Counted from the first letter of the stretch, positions 1 to 8,765 are shown. The stretch is DNA of 53,977 nt from Bacteroidales bacterium (GCA_021738485.1 JAIPBX010000009.1:1-53977), one strand, 5' to 3'. The notes: a model not told the origin generated them from the letters alone. Program-made: numbers and translations.

Positions 1-1
1 T

Positions 2-169
2 GTTCTTATAATCAGTTTGGGTATTGGAGCTATCACGGAATTGATGCAGAAGTATATTTTGAGTGCAAGAGAAGGTAATGTATATGATTTTGGGGCCGAT
101 GCCCTGGGTTGTTTAACCGGACTGGTTATATTTAATTTAGTCGGAAAAAAAATTTATAGCAAAATTTAA
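2..169 (+). CDS. VanZ-like family protein, C-terminal end (partial)
   Basis: The open frame enters from the window edge and stops with TAA at 167-169, giving 55 residues. It contains the family-like pattern GxxTELMQKY, then a short charged loop, D-x-G-A-D-A-L-G, and a final hydrophobic segment ending in a basic tail. This matches the last two membrane segments of small VanZ-like proteins; the function of those proteins in Bacteroidota is not established. The TonB gene starts 75 bp downstream on the same strand. A vanZ-like gene followed by a tonB-family gene is a recurring order in Bacteroidota, often downstream of gcvH. The N-terminus lies outside the window. Confidence 0.65.
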   Translation, partial: VLIISLGIGAITELMQKYILSAREGNVYDFGADALGCLTGLVIFNLVGKKIYSKI

Positions 170-244
170 TGCGTTCGGAAAATTATTAATAATTTAGCGA
201 AATTCTTGAGTAAAAGATTAAAAAACTGTTGAATAGGAATTAAT

Positions 245-922
245 ATGGAACCAAAAAAATCACCTAAAGCGGATCTTGAAAATAAAAGAACCATATTCCT
301 GCAAATAGGATTGGTTGTTGCTTTAGCTATCACATTGGCGGCTTTTGAATGGAAGAGCTACGGAAAGCAGGAACAAACTCTGCAGAAGCAGGTAGTTAAA
401 GAAACACCTGAAGAAATGGTCCCCATTACCAAGCAGGAAAAAGAACCACCGCCACCGGAGGCGCCAAAATCTACCACAGAACTCAATATCGTGGAAGACG
501 AGGTTGATGTGGAAGATGAGGTGGTTATCGATGTGACCGCAGATGAAGATACTGAAGTCGAGGAATATGAGCCCGCTCCTATGGAAGAGGAAGAGAAGAA
601 GGAAGATAAAGTTTTTGTTGTAGTGGAGGATCAGCCTCAATTCCCGGGGGGCGAAAAGGCGAGAAAACGCTATCTTAGCAACAATATAGAGTATCCGCAA
701 CTAGCACGGGAAAGCGGTATTGAAGGAACAGTTTATGTTACCTTCGTTGTGGAGAAAGATGGAAGCATAACGGATGTACGTGTGCTTCGCGGTATCGGTG
801 GAGGTTGCGACAAGGAAGCCATAAGGGTTGTTAAAGAGATGCCCAAGTGGAAGCCTGGTAAGCAAAGAGGTAAACCGGTGCGCGTTCAATTTAACATGCC
901 GATACGGTTTACATTGCAGTAG
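245..922 (+). CDS. tonB: TonB family energy transducer
   Basis: This is a 225-residue TonB-type protein that would couple the ExbBD proton-motive-force motor to TonB-dependent outer-membrane receptors. Residues 1-16 are charged and carry the Bacteroidota 'NKR' motif before the single membrane anchor (about 17-35). A proline/glutamate/valine-rich periplasmic spacer with PPPPEAP follows (about 50-125). The C-terminal TonB domain (about 130-225) has the FPGG motif, YPQLARESGIEGTVYV and the closing strand MPIRFTL. Length is typical for the family in this phylum. It probably follows the VanZ-like gene in an operon and is closed by the hairpin at 945-977. A collapsed paralogue lies about 440 bp downstream. 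Confidence 0.9.
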   Translation: MEPKKSPKADLENKRTIFLQIGLVVALAITLAAFEWKSYGKQEQTLQKQVVKETPEEMVPITKQEKEPPPPEAPKSTTELNIVEDEVDVEDEVVIDVTADEDTEVEEYEPAPMEEEEKKEDKVFVVVEDQPQFPGGEKARKRYLSNNIEYPQLARESGIEGTVYVTFVVEKDGSITDVRVLRGIGGGCDKEAIRVVKEMPKWKPGKQRGKPVRVQFNMPIRFTLQ

Positions 923-944
923 GATATCATAATATACAATATGG

Positions 945-977
945 AAAAAGGTCGTATACAATACGGCCTTTTTTTAT
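945..977 (+). terminator. Rho-independent terminator after tonB
   Basis: An 11-bp stem (947-957 paired with 961-971; one G-T pair) with a 3-base loop is followed by a run of seven T. It starts 23 bp after the tonB stop. Confidence 0.85.
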
Positions 978-1363
978 TCCCTTGCCTTCCCGAATGATTC
1001 TTTCTGATATGTGTAAATGATTTATAAGTAACAATTCTTTATAGGAATTTTTCCGTGGGTTTATTGCTCCCCGAAAACCTTCTCTTTCCTTATCATTTGT
1101 TTGTAATACAGTAATTTTGGTATAATTATTACGATTTTATATGTTGAAAAATTTGTCTGTAGGGACAATACAATCACACGGTATAGGGCCATTACCGAAG
1201 AATCGCAAGACATGTCTTTACCGGTTGTAATGAATGAATTTACTTATCCGGATACTGGGATCAGTTCTATCCAATTTAGAAACCGCATAAATGGAACTCT
1301 CGGAATTAGCTGTCATAACTATTCTAATATTGAGAGAAGAAATCAACTTAAAAAGAATTTATT
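978..1363. other. Intergenic stretch between tonB and the TonB relic
   Basis: About 390 bp without a convincing gene. An open frame crosses 1212-1550, but it runs out of frame through the TonB relic and its terminator and has no protein-like character. The 1080-1160 part is AT-rich and could hold the promoter of the relic; no clear -33/-7 pair was found. Confidence 0.4.
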
Positions 1364-1489
1364 ATGGAACCCAGGAAAACATCAAAAGCAAATCTCGAAA
1401 ATAAACGATCGCTTTTTTTCCAAACAGGAATTGTCATCGCATTGGCTGCAGTTTCCTTTAGGATGCCGGTGCGATTTGAACTTCAGTAA
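1364..1489 (+). pseudogene. Internally deleted TonB paralogue (41 codons, in frame)
   Basis: ATG at 1364 opens a 41-codon frame. It begins MEPRKTSKANLENKR, closely matching the start of the intact TonB at 245 (MEPKKSPKADLENKR), continues through a hydrophobic anchor, and jumps directly to RMPVRFELQ followed by TAA, the same last strand as the intact protein (NMPIRFTLQ). The whole periplasmic spacer and nearly all of the TonB domain are missing, about 180 residues, yet the frame is kept. It has its own strong terminator. It is either a relic of a tandem tonB duplication that lost its middle by deletion, or a surviving tiny membrane protein. I favour a relic. Confidence 0.75.
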
Positions 1490-1506
1490 TTTGCTTAGGA
1501 TTAGTG

Positions 1507-1549
1507 CAAAAAATAAGAAAAGCCACCCTTTGAGGTGGCTTTTCTTATA
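1507..1549. terminator. Bidirectional terminator between TonB relic and helicase gene
   Basis: A perfect 15-bp inverted repeat (1513-1527 / 1534-1548) with a 6-base loop. It is flanked by A-rich sequence on the left, which gives a T-run on the minus strand for the convergent helicase gene ending at 1565. Confidence 0.85.
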
Positions 1550-1564
1550 ACGGCTGAGCCATTT

Positions 1565-4500
1565 TTAGCCAAACAAATCCAGCTGGCTTCTTCCGGCCTT
1601 TTCTTTTACTTCCTGCTGCTCCTTATCGTAATAGCTTTTCTTGATTTTATCGATAAAGGAACTCCGCTTAAGGCGATAGTCCATGTTATGGAATTTTCGC
1701 CGGTCAGCATGGGTGAGGAACAAGTACTGTTTGGCGCGGGTCATCCCCACAAAAAGCAGGCGTTGTTCTTCGGCATAATCTACGCCATTTTTCCTGAATA
1801 GGGTGTAAGGTATCAAACCCTCTTCGCACCCGGCAATGAAAACCGCATTAAATTCCTGCCCTTTGGAGGCGTGCAGGGTCATCACCCTCACTCGTTCAGC
1901 ATTTTTGAAGGTCATATCCGCCCCGCTTCGAAGGTTTAGGGCTTTGATAAACGCGCCGGTGTCAGAATCATAATCCTTGGCCATATGGAGCAATCGGCTG
2001 TAAAGCAGCGGTTCATCATCTTTCAGCGAAGAGTAGCCCTTGTCACACAAATATTTGATTATCCCGGAAACCTTCATTTCCTTTAGTATTCCTTCAGTAG
2101 TGATATCAAGAGATTTTTCAGCCAGACGGCTGTAGACCTCGGGATTGAATACCTTTTTCAGGATTTGGAGAATTTTGCGGACCTCTTTGTTTTGAGTGAT
2201 AGGTGAATCCCCGATGAGCTCATGTGGAATGCTGTGATCCTCCAGCGCTTTGGCTATCGCCGGGAATTGCTGCCGGCTTCGGCACAGAATGGCGAAATCG
2301 TCCAGGCTCTGGACTTCATAGTTTTCATTTCCTGCCGAAATGTTACTGTCCATAGAGAAAAAGCGCAACCCACCAATCATCTCCTCGACAGTACGGGCAA
2401 TGTATTCGGCTTCACTGGAATCGGAGTAGTTTCTGACGATTTTTAGTTTGATGTTGCTGTCATTGCCTTCAGGTGGAGTCCACGATGTGTCACTGGTTAG
2501 GAGGACATCGGCGGAAGCTTTCAGAATAGGTTCTGAACAGCGATAGCTTTGGGGCAACCTGTAATATTTTGCTTCCGGAAAATCGTCACGGAAGCGCTGG
2601 ATGAATTTCACATCAGCTCCGCGAAATCCGTAAATGGCCTGGTTCGGATCGCCTATAGCGAAGAGGTTCGGGGACCTGTTGTCTGTAAGTAGCTGAATCA
2701 ATTTATACTGAACAGGGTTGATATCCTGGTATTCATCGACAAGGATATAGTGAAACTGCTTGCTAAGCTGGTTCCTGTAATCAGAATTTTTTTCCAGGAG
2801 GAAATAGAGCTCATAAAGCAAGTCATCTATATCATACAAGGCATTATTTTTTAAAAAATGCCAATATTTTTCAACTACTTCATTTTTATCTATTTCTTCT
2901 TTCTCAATAATGAGCTGTTTTAGTTTTGAAATGGATGATGCCAGCTTTTTAGCCTCGGATGCCGGGAGATTACCCTTTTGTCGCAAAATGGATATTTTAT
3001 CTTCCTCATCGATGAGCTGAATTTCTTTCCCTTTTAAAGCTTGAAGCTGCTCCAGGCCAAAACTGTGGAAGGTATACGCTTTGACGGGTTGGTTGAGTTT
3101 GCCTTCCATTCGCTCACGGATTTCTTCGGCTGCTTTGTTGGCGAAGGTTAGGGCCAGGATATTCTCAGGGTTTATCTCCTTTTTGGTTACCAGGTACTCA
3201 ATTCTTGAGGTAAGCACGCGGGTTTTTCCGGTTCCCGGTCCGGCTATGACCAATGCAGGGCCCTGGCTGTGCATGGCTGCCGCTTTTTGCTGCGGATTGA
3301 GCCCTGAAAGGATATCGCCGGGATTTTCTTCCGCTGCCATAGTCGCTGTTGTTTCAGGAGTTTTATAGTTTGCCGATTTTCTGATGGCCTGCAGCTCTTC
3401 CAGGTCGAAAGGAATCAAGGGCCGGGGCTCTGGCTTGGAAAGTTCTCGCTCCGTATTCTCAAAAAGAAAAGCTTGTTGCCGGTTTTTCAATTCGTCGATT
3501 TCATTCCCGGAAAACACCTTCATAGTTCCATACTCGCCGTCATACCCTTCGTTAACAAATATTTTTCTTTCACGCATTCTCTGGATCCCCTCGGCCAGGA
3601 TGACATCATTATTTTGTCGCAATTTTTCCAGTGGCGTTTCAAGAAGAATCGACATTTCCGGACCGTATTTTCGTAACAGGCGGTCGTATTCCTTGCTTAC
3701 CCTGGCAGTATTTTCTCCTACCTGCAGGATTTCGGAGAGAATTTCCTTCAAGGGAATTATCGAATGGAAAGGCTTCCGCTCTGGCCGGGTTTCAATATCT
3801 TCCCGGTCTGATAACTCTATAACCCGATTCATTACACCCATAGTGACTTTTTTACCACAAACCGGGCAGACATATCCATTTTTTACCGCTTCCAGCGGAT
3901 TCCATTGCACCCCGCACTTTCTGTGCCCGGCATAGTGGTATTTCCCTTCCTGCGGATACATGTCTATGGTCCCCTTGAAAGTATCATCACCGGGATTTTT
4001 CATCGCCTCACAGATTCCTTGATACGAAAGCTCACAATCAAAATAGTTGGCGTTTCGTCCCAGCTTTTCCGGGGAATGGGCATCAGAATTGGAGACGAGG
4101 GTAAAACGGTCGAGTGACTGTACCATCCAGTTCATAGGTGGATCGGACGAAAGTCCTGTTTCTACGGCAAAGATGTGTGGCGTCAGGTCTTCGAAGGCTT
4201 CTTCAATGGAATTAAAACCTGATTTTGCTCCTAAAGCGGAAAACCAGGGCGTCCAGATATGCGCCGGGATAAAAAAGTTGAAAGGATTAACTTCCAGGGT
4301 CAGTTCCAGCAAATCACGGGCATCCATTCCCAGAATAGGGCGTCCGTCGGAACTAATGTTGAATTTCCGCTTCTGCAGCTCATGCTGGTAGTTTGCTACC
4401 GTTTCAAAATCAGGTGCTAATATCACATTATGGATTTTTCTTACCTGGCCGGTTTTTTTATAAATGTTGCTGATTTCAGCGCTAAGGATAAACCGGGGCT

Positions 4501-4753
4501 CGTCCGCTCCCGGAATCTTACCCGGTAAATCCCCGGCAATTCGGTATTGGGGTTTTAACCTGAATAAGCCCGGCTCGGCAGGTTCGAGCTTTTCTTTTAA
4601 TTCTTCCAGCCATTTCGGATGGGTGAAATCACCTGTAGCTACCACCTTAATTCCCTTTAGCCTGGCCCGGTAATCCAGATGCTCCGGGTTCAGCTTCTTG
4701 CTGGTAGCCATCGAAAAGTGAGAATGTATATGTAAGTCAGCTATGAATCGCAT
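1565..4753 (-). CDS. Fused PHP-family EndoQ-like nuclease and UvrD/Rep-type helicase
   Basis: Counted from the preferred start at 4753, the N-terminal 400 or so residues form a PHP domain (RFIADLHIHSHFS at the very start, TGDFTHPKW, later SNSDAHSP) with a Cys-x2-Cys treble (CPVCGKK). This resembles endonuclease Q, which nicks DNA at uracil, hypoxanthine and abasic sites. The C-terminal part is a complete superfamily 1A helicase: LNPQQKAA, Walker A GPGTGKT, DEYQD, GDPNQAIYGFRGA, LPQSYRC, VMTLHASKGQEF and FVGMTRAK. The frame is open to an ATG at 4810, but PHP proteins of this type start at the second methionine, so 4753 was chosen. The product would find damaged bases, nick and unwind. Confidence in the two halves is high; the repair role is inferred. 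Confidence 0.9.
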   Translation of the reverse strand: MRFIADLHIHSHFSMATSKKLNPEHLDYRARLKGIKVVATGDFTHPKWLEELKEKLEPAEPGLFRLKPQYRIAGDLPGKIPGADEPRFILSAEISNIYKKTGQVRKIHNVILAPDFETVANYQHELQKRKFNISSDGRPILGMDARDLLELTLEVNPFNFFIPAHIWTPWFSALGAKSGFNSIEEAFEDLTPHIFAVETGLSSDPPMNWMVQSLDRFTLVSNSDAHSPEKLGRNANYFDCELSYQGICEAMKNPGDDTFKGTIDMYPQEGKYHYAGHRKCGVQWNPLEAVKNGYVCPVCGKKVTMGVMNRVIELSDREDIETRPERKPFHSIIPLKEILSEILQVGENTARVSKEYDRLLRKYGPEMSILLETPLEKLRQNNDVILAEGIQRMRERKIFVNEGYDGEYGTMKVFSGNEIDELKNRQQAFLFENTERELSKPEPRPLIPFDLEELQAIRKSANYKTPETTATMAAEENPGDILSGLNPQQKAAAMHSQGPALVIAGPGTGKTRVLTSRIEYLVTKKEINPENILALTFANKAAEEIRERMEGKLNQPVKAYTFHSFGLEQLQALKGKEIQLIDEEDKISILRQKGNLPASEAKKLASSISKLKQLIIEKEEIDKNEVVEKYWHFLKNNALYDIDDLLYELYFLLEKNSDYRNQLSKQFHYILVDEYQDINPVQYKLIQLLTDNRSPNLFAIGDPNQAIYGFRGADVKFIQRFRDDFPEAKYYRLPQSYRCSEPILKASADVLLTSDTSWTPPEGNDSNIKLKIVRNYSDSSEAEYIARTVEEMIGGLRFFSMDSNISAGNENYEVQSLDDFAILCRSRQQFPAIAKALEDHSIPHELIGDSPITQNKEVRKILQILKKVFNPEVYSRLAEKSLDITTEGILKEMKVSGIIKYLCDKGYSSLKDDEPLLYSRLLHMAKDYDSDTGAFIKALNLRSGADMTFKNAERVRVMTLHASKGQEFNAVFIAGCEEGLIPYTLFRKNGVDYAEEQRLLFVGMTRAKQYLFLTHADRRKFHNMDYRLKRSSFIDKIKKSYYDKEQQEVKEKAGRSQLDLFG

Positions 4754-4810
4754 CGCTTTTTTTGATAAAATTAAACAGGAAAAAGGTAGCTGATACGACA
4801 AGTTTTGCAC

Positions 4811-5266
4811 AAAATGTTAACCAGTTAAAATGAACAACTGGTATTGTAAACCTATGTTAATGAGTTGAATTTATTCGGAGTAGAATGTTTGTCTTGAATT
4901 CTTCAATTACATTCGAAAAATTAGCTATAATTTTTCGATTACGATCGGAAAATTAAGGAGATTGCATTTGTCAAGTGAAGGTTTATAAATTTTTTCTATT
5001 TAAAAAAGTGTTTTTGAGAGCCTGGTTAATAGAGGAAAAAATACCATTTTCTTTTGATGATTTATTTTTTTCAAAAACCGTTTTTATATCCCGAAAAGAA
5101 ATATCTTTGGTAATGTTAATTTTAAATGTTCAAACTATCCTAAAATGCTTGTCATTAAGGAGTTATAGTAAAAAATTTTAGAAAAAAGCGACAAGCTTTG
5201 TGACCGAACCGGTCTTCATTTGTTTAAAAAGTAAAAGATAATTATCGTAAGTTAACATTCAAAAAG
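4811..5266. other. AT-rich intergenic region between divergent helicase and hydrolase genes
   Basis: No supported gene. A short AT-rich open frame (4975-5181) has low-complexity, K/F/L-rich content and is probably chance. The region holds the nested repeats at 4906-4955 and a small dyad GACCG-AAC-CGGTC near 5200, both candidate regulatory sites. Promoters for both flanking genes should lie here. Confidence 0.5.
4906..4955. promoter_or_regulatory. Nested inverted and direct repeat, candidate operator
   Basis: Two 10-bp arms (4913-4922, 4929-4938) form a perfect inverted repeat around a 6-base centre. In addition an 18-bp block at 4906-4923 recurs, with three mismatches, at 4938-4955, so the half-sites are spaced 32 bp apart, about three helical turns. 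It lies between divergent genes, as expected for a repressor site. No regulator gene is adjacent. Confidence 0.35.
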
Positions 5267-7264
5267 ATGAATGATATAAGAATCATTGAAAATGAATGGA
5301 TTCCTATGAGCGACGGGACCCATCTGGCAGCGAAAATTTGGTTGCCGGCGGATGCGGAACAAAATCCGGTTCCCGGGATACTGGAATACATTCCCTATCG
5401 CAAGCGCGATTTTAAAGCAGTGCGTGATCACCAGATTCACGGATACTTCGCCCGGCACGGTTATGCAGGCATTCGTGTAGATTTGAGAGGGAGTGGTGAC
5501 TCGGAGGGAATACTGCGGGATGAATACCTGCAGCAGGAACTGGATGACGGGATAGAAGCAATCAAATGGATTGCTTCGCAGCCATGGTGCGATGGAAAAA
5601 TGGGTATGATAGGAATTTCGTGGGGTGGATTCAACGGGTTGCAGTTGGCTGCATTGCAACCCCCTGAACTGAAAGCAGTGATAACGGTAGCCTCCTCCGA
5701 TGACCGCTATGCCGATGATGTCCACTACATGGGTGGTGCGTTGCTGACCGACAACCTTTCGTGGGCTTCTACGATGTTTGCTTACAATAGCTGCCCACCA
5801 GATCCACACCTGGTAGGAGATAGGTGGAAGGATATGTGGCTGGAGCGCCTGGAGGGAAGCGGGCTGTGGATTAAAAAATGGCTGGAGCATCAGCGACGGG
5901 ATAACTACTGGAAGCATGCTTCGGTATGTCAGGATTATAGCGCTGTCAAATGCCCGGTGCTGGCCGTCAGCGGATGGGCCGACGGGTACTCCAATACAGT
6001 TTTCCGCTTGCTCGAAAACCTTGAGGTGCCTCGTAAGGGTTTGATTGGCGCCTGGGGACATAAGTACCCGCATATGGGCGGTCCAGGTCCGGAAATTGAT
6101 TTTTTGAATGAAACCGTTCGATGGTGGGACCATTACATCAAAGGAATTGACAACGGCGTAGAAGAGGAGCCCATGCTGCGGGGCTGGATGCAGGATACCA
6201 TTTCACCTTTGTCGTCCCGGCGCCCCGGACGATGGGTGGGAGAAAAGCAATGGCCATCCGGTCGCATCAAAGAGGAAACGTATTCACTTTTTCCGGGGAG
6301 GATAGCTTTCGAAGAGCAAAAATGTGATGAAAACTTGGAACTGAGTATTCAGAGTCCGTTGAATGTGGGCTTGTTTGCCGGTAAGTGGTGCTCTTACTCC
6401 GAATCCACCGATTTACCCAATGATCAGCGTGAAGAGGATGGTGGCGCGCTGGTGTTTGACAGTCCACCGCTTGAAGAGGATTACGAGATCCTCGGGAAGC
6501 CTTACCTGAAATTAAAGCTTCAATCAAACAAACCCATAGCTATGGTAGCTGCACGTATTTCGGATGTGGCTCCGAGCGGACGGGCCACACGAGTAACTTA
6601 CGGATTATTGAATCTGACGCACAGGGAGAGCCACGAGGAACCCAGCGAGTTGGAACCAGGAAAATATTACTCCGTAGAGCTTCCGCTGAACTATATAGGC
6701 CAGCTCTTTCCGGCCGGTCATCAAATAAGGGTATCTATATCAACATCTTACTGGCCGCTGGCATGGCCCTCGCCCGAGCCGGCCCGCCTGGTGATTGATA
6801 CAAGAGAAAGTTCTGTTACTCTTCCTAAGCGGAACGGGAAAAATTCGGATAATCATTTAAGAGATCTGGGTAAACCCGGGAATTTGGATCAACTGGATAC
6901 AACCCTTCTGGTACCGGCCCGCAGAGAATGGAAAGTGGAACATAACCTTGCTACTAACGAAGTAACGGCAAAAGTCAAAAACAATGACGCGCAGTATCGC
7001 ATCAACCATGTCAACTGGGAAATACGGAAAGATGTGGATGAGACGTATACATACAGCAATAACAATTATGACACGGTAAAAGGTGAAGTGAAAAGTGTGA
7101 GAGAATTCCGGCGCGATAGCTGGATGGCTCAGACCGTAACCCGTACCGTTTTGACCTCTACCCGGACCCATTTTGTGATTCGGGCAACCCTCGATGCCTA
7201 TGAAGGAGATGTCAGGGTATTCAGTAAATCTTATGATGAAATGATCCCGCGTGATTTAATGTAG
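5267..7264 (+). CDS. CocE/NonD family hydrolase (X-Pro dipeptidyl-peptidase-like)
   Basis: A 665-residue serine hydrolase of the peptidase S15/CocE type. The alpha/beta-hydrolase core (about 1-300) has GISWGG with the nucleophile at Ser118, the acid in SGWADGYS, and the histidine in GAWGHKYPHMGGPG. A galactose-binding-like jelly-roll domain typical of X-Pro peptidases and cocaine esterase follows (about 310-560), including FPAGHQIRVSIS. No signal peptide is visible, so it is probably cytoplasmic. Members cleave amides or esters, including alpha-amino acid esters and X-Pro dipeptides; the substrate here is unknown. The ATP-grasp gene starts 24 bp after the stop, indicating an operon. ATG at 5267 immediately precedes the conserved N-terminus. 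Confidence 0.85.
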   Translation: MNDIRIIENEWIPMSDGTHLAAKIWLPADAEQNPVPGILEYIPYRKRDFKAVRDHQIHGYFARHGYAGIRVDLRGSGDSEGILRDEYLQQELDDGIEAIKWIASQPWCDGKMGMIGISWGGFNGLQLAALQPPELKAVITVASSDDRYADDVHYMGGALLTDNLSWASTMFAYNSCPPDPHLVGDRWKDMWLERLEGSGLWIKKWLEHQRRDNYWKHASVCQDYSAVKCPVLAVSGWADGYSNTVFRLLENLEVPRKGLIGAWGHKYPHMGGPGPEIDFLNETVRWWDHYIKGIDNGVEEEPMLRGWMQDTISPLSSRRPGRWVGEKQWPSGRIKEETYSLFPGRIAFEEQKCDENLELSIQSPLNVGLFAGKWCSYSESTDLPNDQREEDGGALVFDSPPLEEDYEILGKPYLKLKLQSNKPIAMVAARISDVAPSGRATRVTYGLLNLTHRESHEEPSELEPGKYYSVELPLNYIGQLFPAGHQIRVSISTSYWPLAWPSPEPARLVIDTRESSVTLPKRNGKNSDNHLRDLGKPGNLDQLDTTLLVPARREWKVEHNLATNEVTAKVKNNDAQYRINHVNWEIRKDVDETYTYSNNNYDTVKGEVKSVREFRRDSWMAQTVTRTVLTSTRTHFVIRATLDAYEGDVRVFSKSYDEMIPRDLM

Positions 7265-7288
7265 AAGAGTAAAAAGAAAGTAAATCTT

Positions 7289-8587
7289 ATGAATAATAAA
7301 AAGAAAATATTTGTGGTTGGGCTGGACGAGTTTAACCTGGCTAAGCTTCAGCGATTGCCGGAAGCAGAAGAGTGTGATTTTTATCCCGCTGTCAAATTCT
7401 CTGAAATGCGAGATGTGAAGGAATTATCTATTTCCGGTCTCCTGGAAAGGGCTGATGAACGTATCAAAGAAGCAGGAGGTATCGATGCTGTCGTTTCCTA
7501 CTTTGATTTTCCGGGGACTGTGCTGGTGCCCATCATAGCCGCAAAGTACAATCTGCCCGGGAGTCCCCTCGAAGGTGTGCTCAAATGTGAGCATAAATTC
7601 TGGAGTCGTCTTGAACAGCAGAAAGTGATTCCCAGAAATATACCTCAGTTTAAGGCCTTTGATCCATTTGATGAGGAGGCTTATGAAAAAATTGATTTTA
7701 TCACCCCTTATTGGATCAAGCCGATAAAATCATATCGCTCATATCTTGCTTACATGATCAATAGTCAGATGCAATTCAGAGAATATATGGAAGAGGTGCA
7801 ACAGCACATCGATTTTATGTCCGAACCTTTCAATTATATTTTTAAGGAATTTGGAATGCCCCGGGAAATAACGGAGATGAACGAGACGATGATTGCTGAG
7901 ACGCCTATCCATGGTCATCAATGTACTGTGGAAGGGTATGCTTTTGAGGAGGATGTCATCGTTTACGGGATTGTGGATTCCGTGCGGGAAGAAGATCGCT
8001 CTTCATTTTCCCGCTATGAGTATCCCTCGAATCTTCCCCAGGAGATCCAATTCCGTATGGCGGATTTATCACGCCGGGCCATAAGCCAAATTGGTCTGAT
8101 GAACTCCGCATTTAATATTGAATTTTTCTACGATGCTACCGCTAACCAGGTTTACCTGCTGGAGATCAATCCGCGTATTTCGCAAGCCCACACGGACATA
8201 TTCGAAAAAGTACACGGCATTTCTCATCATCATATCATGTTAAACCTGGCATTAAACCGCCGTCCAAAAGCATTGGACTACAACGGGGAGTTCCGGAAAG
8301 GCGCTCACTTTATGTTGCGTACCTTTGAACCGGGCGTGGTTCGGGAGATTCCTTCCGGGGAAGAAATTGGAGCATTGAAGAAAAAATATCCCGACTTAGC
8401 AATTAAAATCAATGTGAAAAGCGGAATGAAACTGGATGATATGCGGGGTCAGGATAGTTATAGTTATGAGCTGGCTAATATTTTCCTTGGCGGGAAAAAC
8501 CAGGAAGAGTTGCTTGAGAAATACAACGATGTAGTTGAAAACCTCACTTTTCATATCGATTACGTGGAAGAGGAGATGCTTTACTAA
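7289..8587 (+). CDS. ATP-grasp domain protein (carboxylate-amine/thiol ligase type)
   Basis: The 432-residue protein has the three-part ATP-grasp layout: an N-terminal pre-ATP-grasp fold with GLPGSPLEG-like contacts (YNLPGSPLEG, about 90-100), the nucleotide-binding lysine region (WIKPIKSYRS), and the metal-binding end FNIEFFYD..YLLEINPRIS. ATP-grasp enzymes activate a carboxylate as an acyl phosphate and join it to an amine, thiol or biotin. The C-terminal 90 residues are an extra domain. It is cotranscribed with the CocE-type hydrolase, suggesting that one enzyme makes and the other cleaves an amide or ester. The exact substrate cannot be read from the sequence. It is not a recognisable purine, biotin or D-Ala-D-Ala ligase. 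Confidence 0.8.
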   Translation: MNNKKKIFVVGLDEFNLAKLQRLPEAEECDFYPAVKFSEMRDVKELSISGLLERADERIKEAGGIDAVVSYFDFPGTVLVPIIAAKYNLPGSPLEGVLKCEHKFWSRLEQQKVIPRNIPQFKAFDPFDEEAYEKIDFITPYWIKPIKSYRSYLAYMINSQMQFREYMEEVQQHIDFMSEPFNYIFKEFGMPREITEMNETMIAETPIHGHQCTVEGYAFEEDVIVYGIVDSVREEDRSSFSRYEYPSNLPQEIQFRMADLSRRAISQIGLMNSAFNIEFFYDATANQVYLLEINPRISQAHTDIFEKVHGISHHHIMLNLALNRRPKALDYNGEFRKGAHFMLRTFEPGVVREIPSGEEIGALKKKYPDLAIKINVKSGMKLDDMRGQDSYSYELANIFLGGKNQEELLEKYNDVVENLTFHIDYVEEEMLY

Positions 8588-8645
8588 GTTGGGAGGTTTT
8601 TAAGTTTGTAAGTTTCTATGTTGGTAAGTTTGTAACTGTCTTGTA

Positions 8646-8714
8646 AGTTGGCAGTTAGCAGTTGGCAATCTTTGTGATATTTTATTTCTTATTGCCAACT
8701 GTCTATTGCCAACT
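8646..8714. repeat. Imperfect inverted repeat, dispersed-repeat type, between convergent genes
   Basis: Arms 8646-8669 and 8691-8714 (24 nt, about 20 matches) pair around a 21-base spacer. Each arm itself contains two copies of a GTTGGCA-like unit. It is preceded by three GTAAGTTTGTAA-like short repeats (8606-8648). It may act as the terminator between the convergent ATP-grasp and pabC genes. Confidence 0.55.
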
Positions 8715-8765
8715 TCTTCCATCATTTGCCCATTGATTATCCGCATTTCTTTTGCTGAATTGCGC

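Noticed and set aside
1212-1550. 112-residue open frame overlapping the TonB relic
   Set aside because: It runs in another frame through the relic and through the terminator hairpin, and has no domain or protein-like pattern.
3384-3935. 183-residue plus-strand frame inside the helicase gene
   Set aside because: It is antisense to a region with clear UvrD/EndoQ motifs and shows only S/F/R-rich composition.
5252-6133. 293-residue minus-strand frame opposite the CocE hydrolase
   Set aside because: Antisense shadow; the plus strand carries the catalytic triad and continues to 7264.
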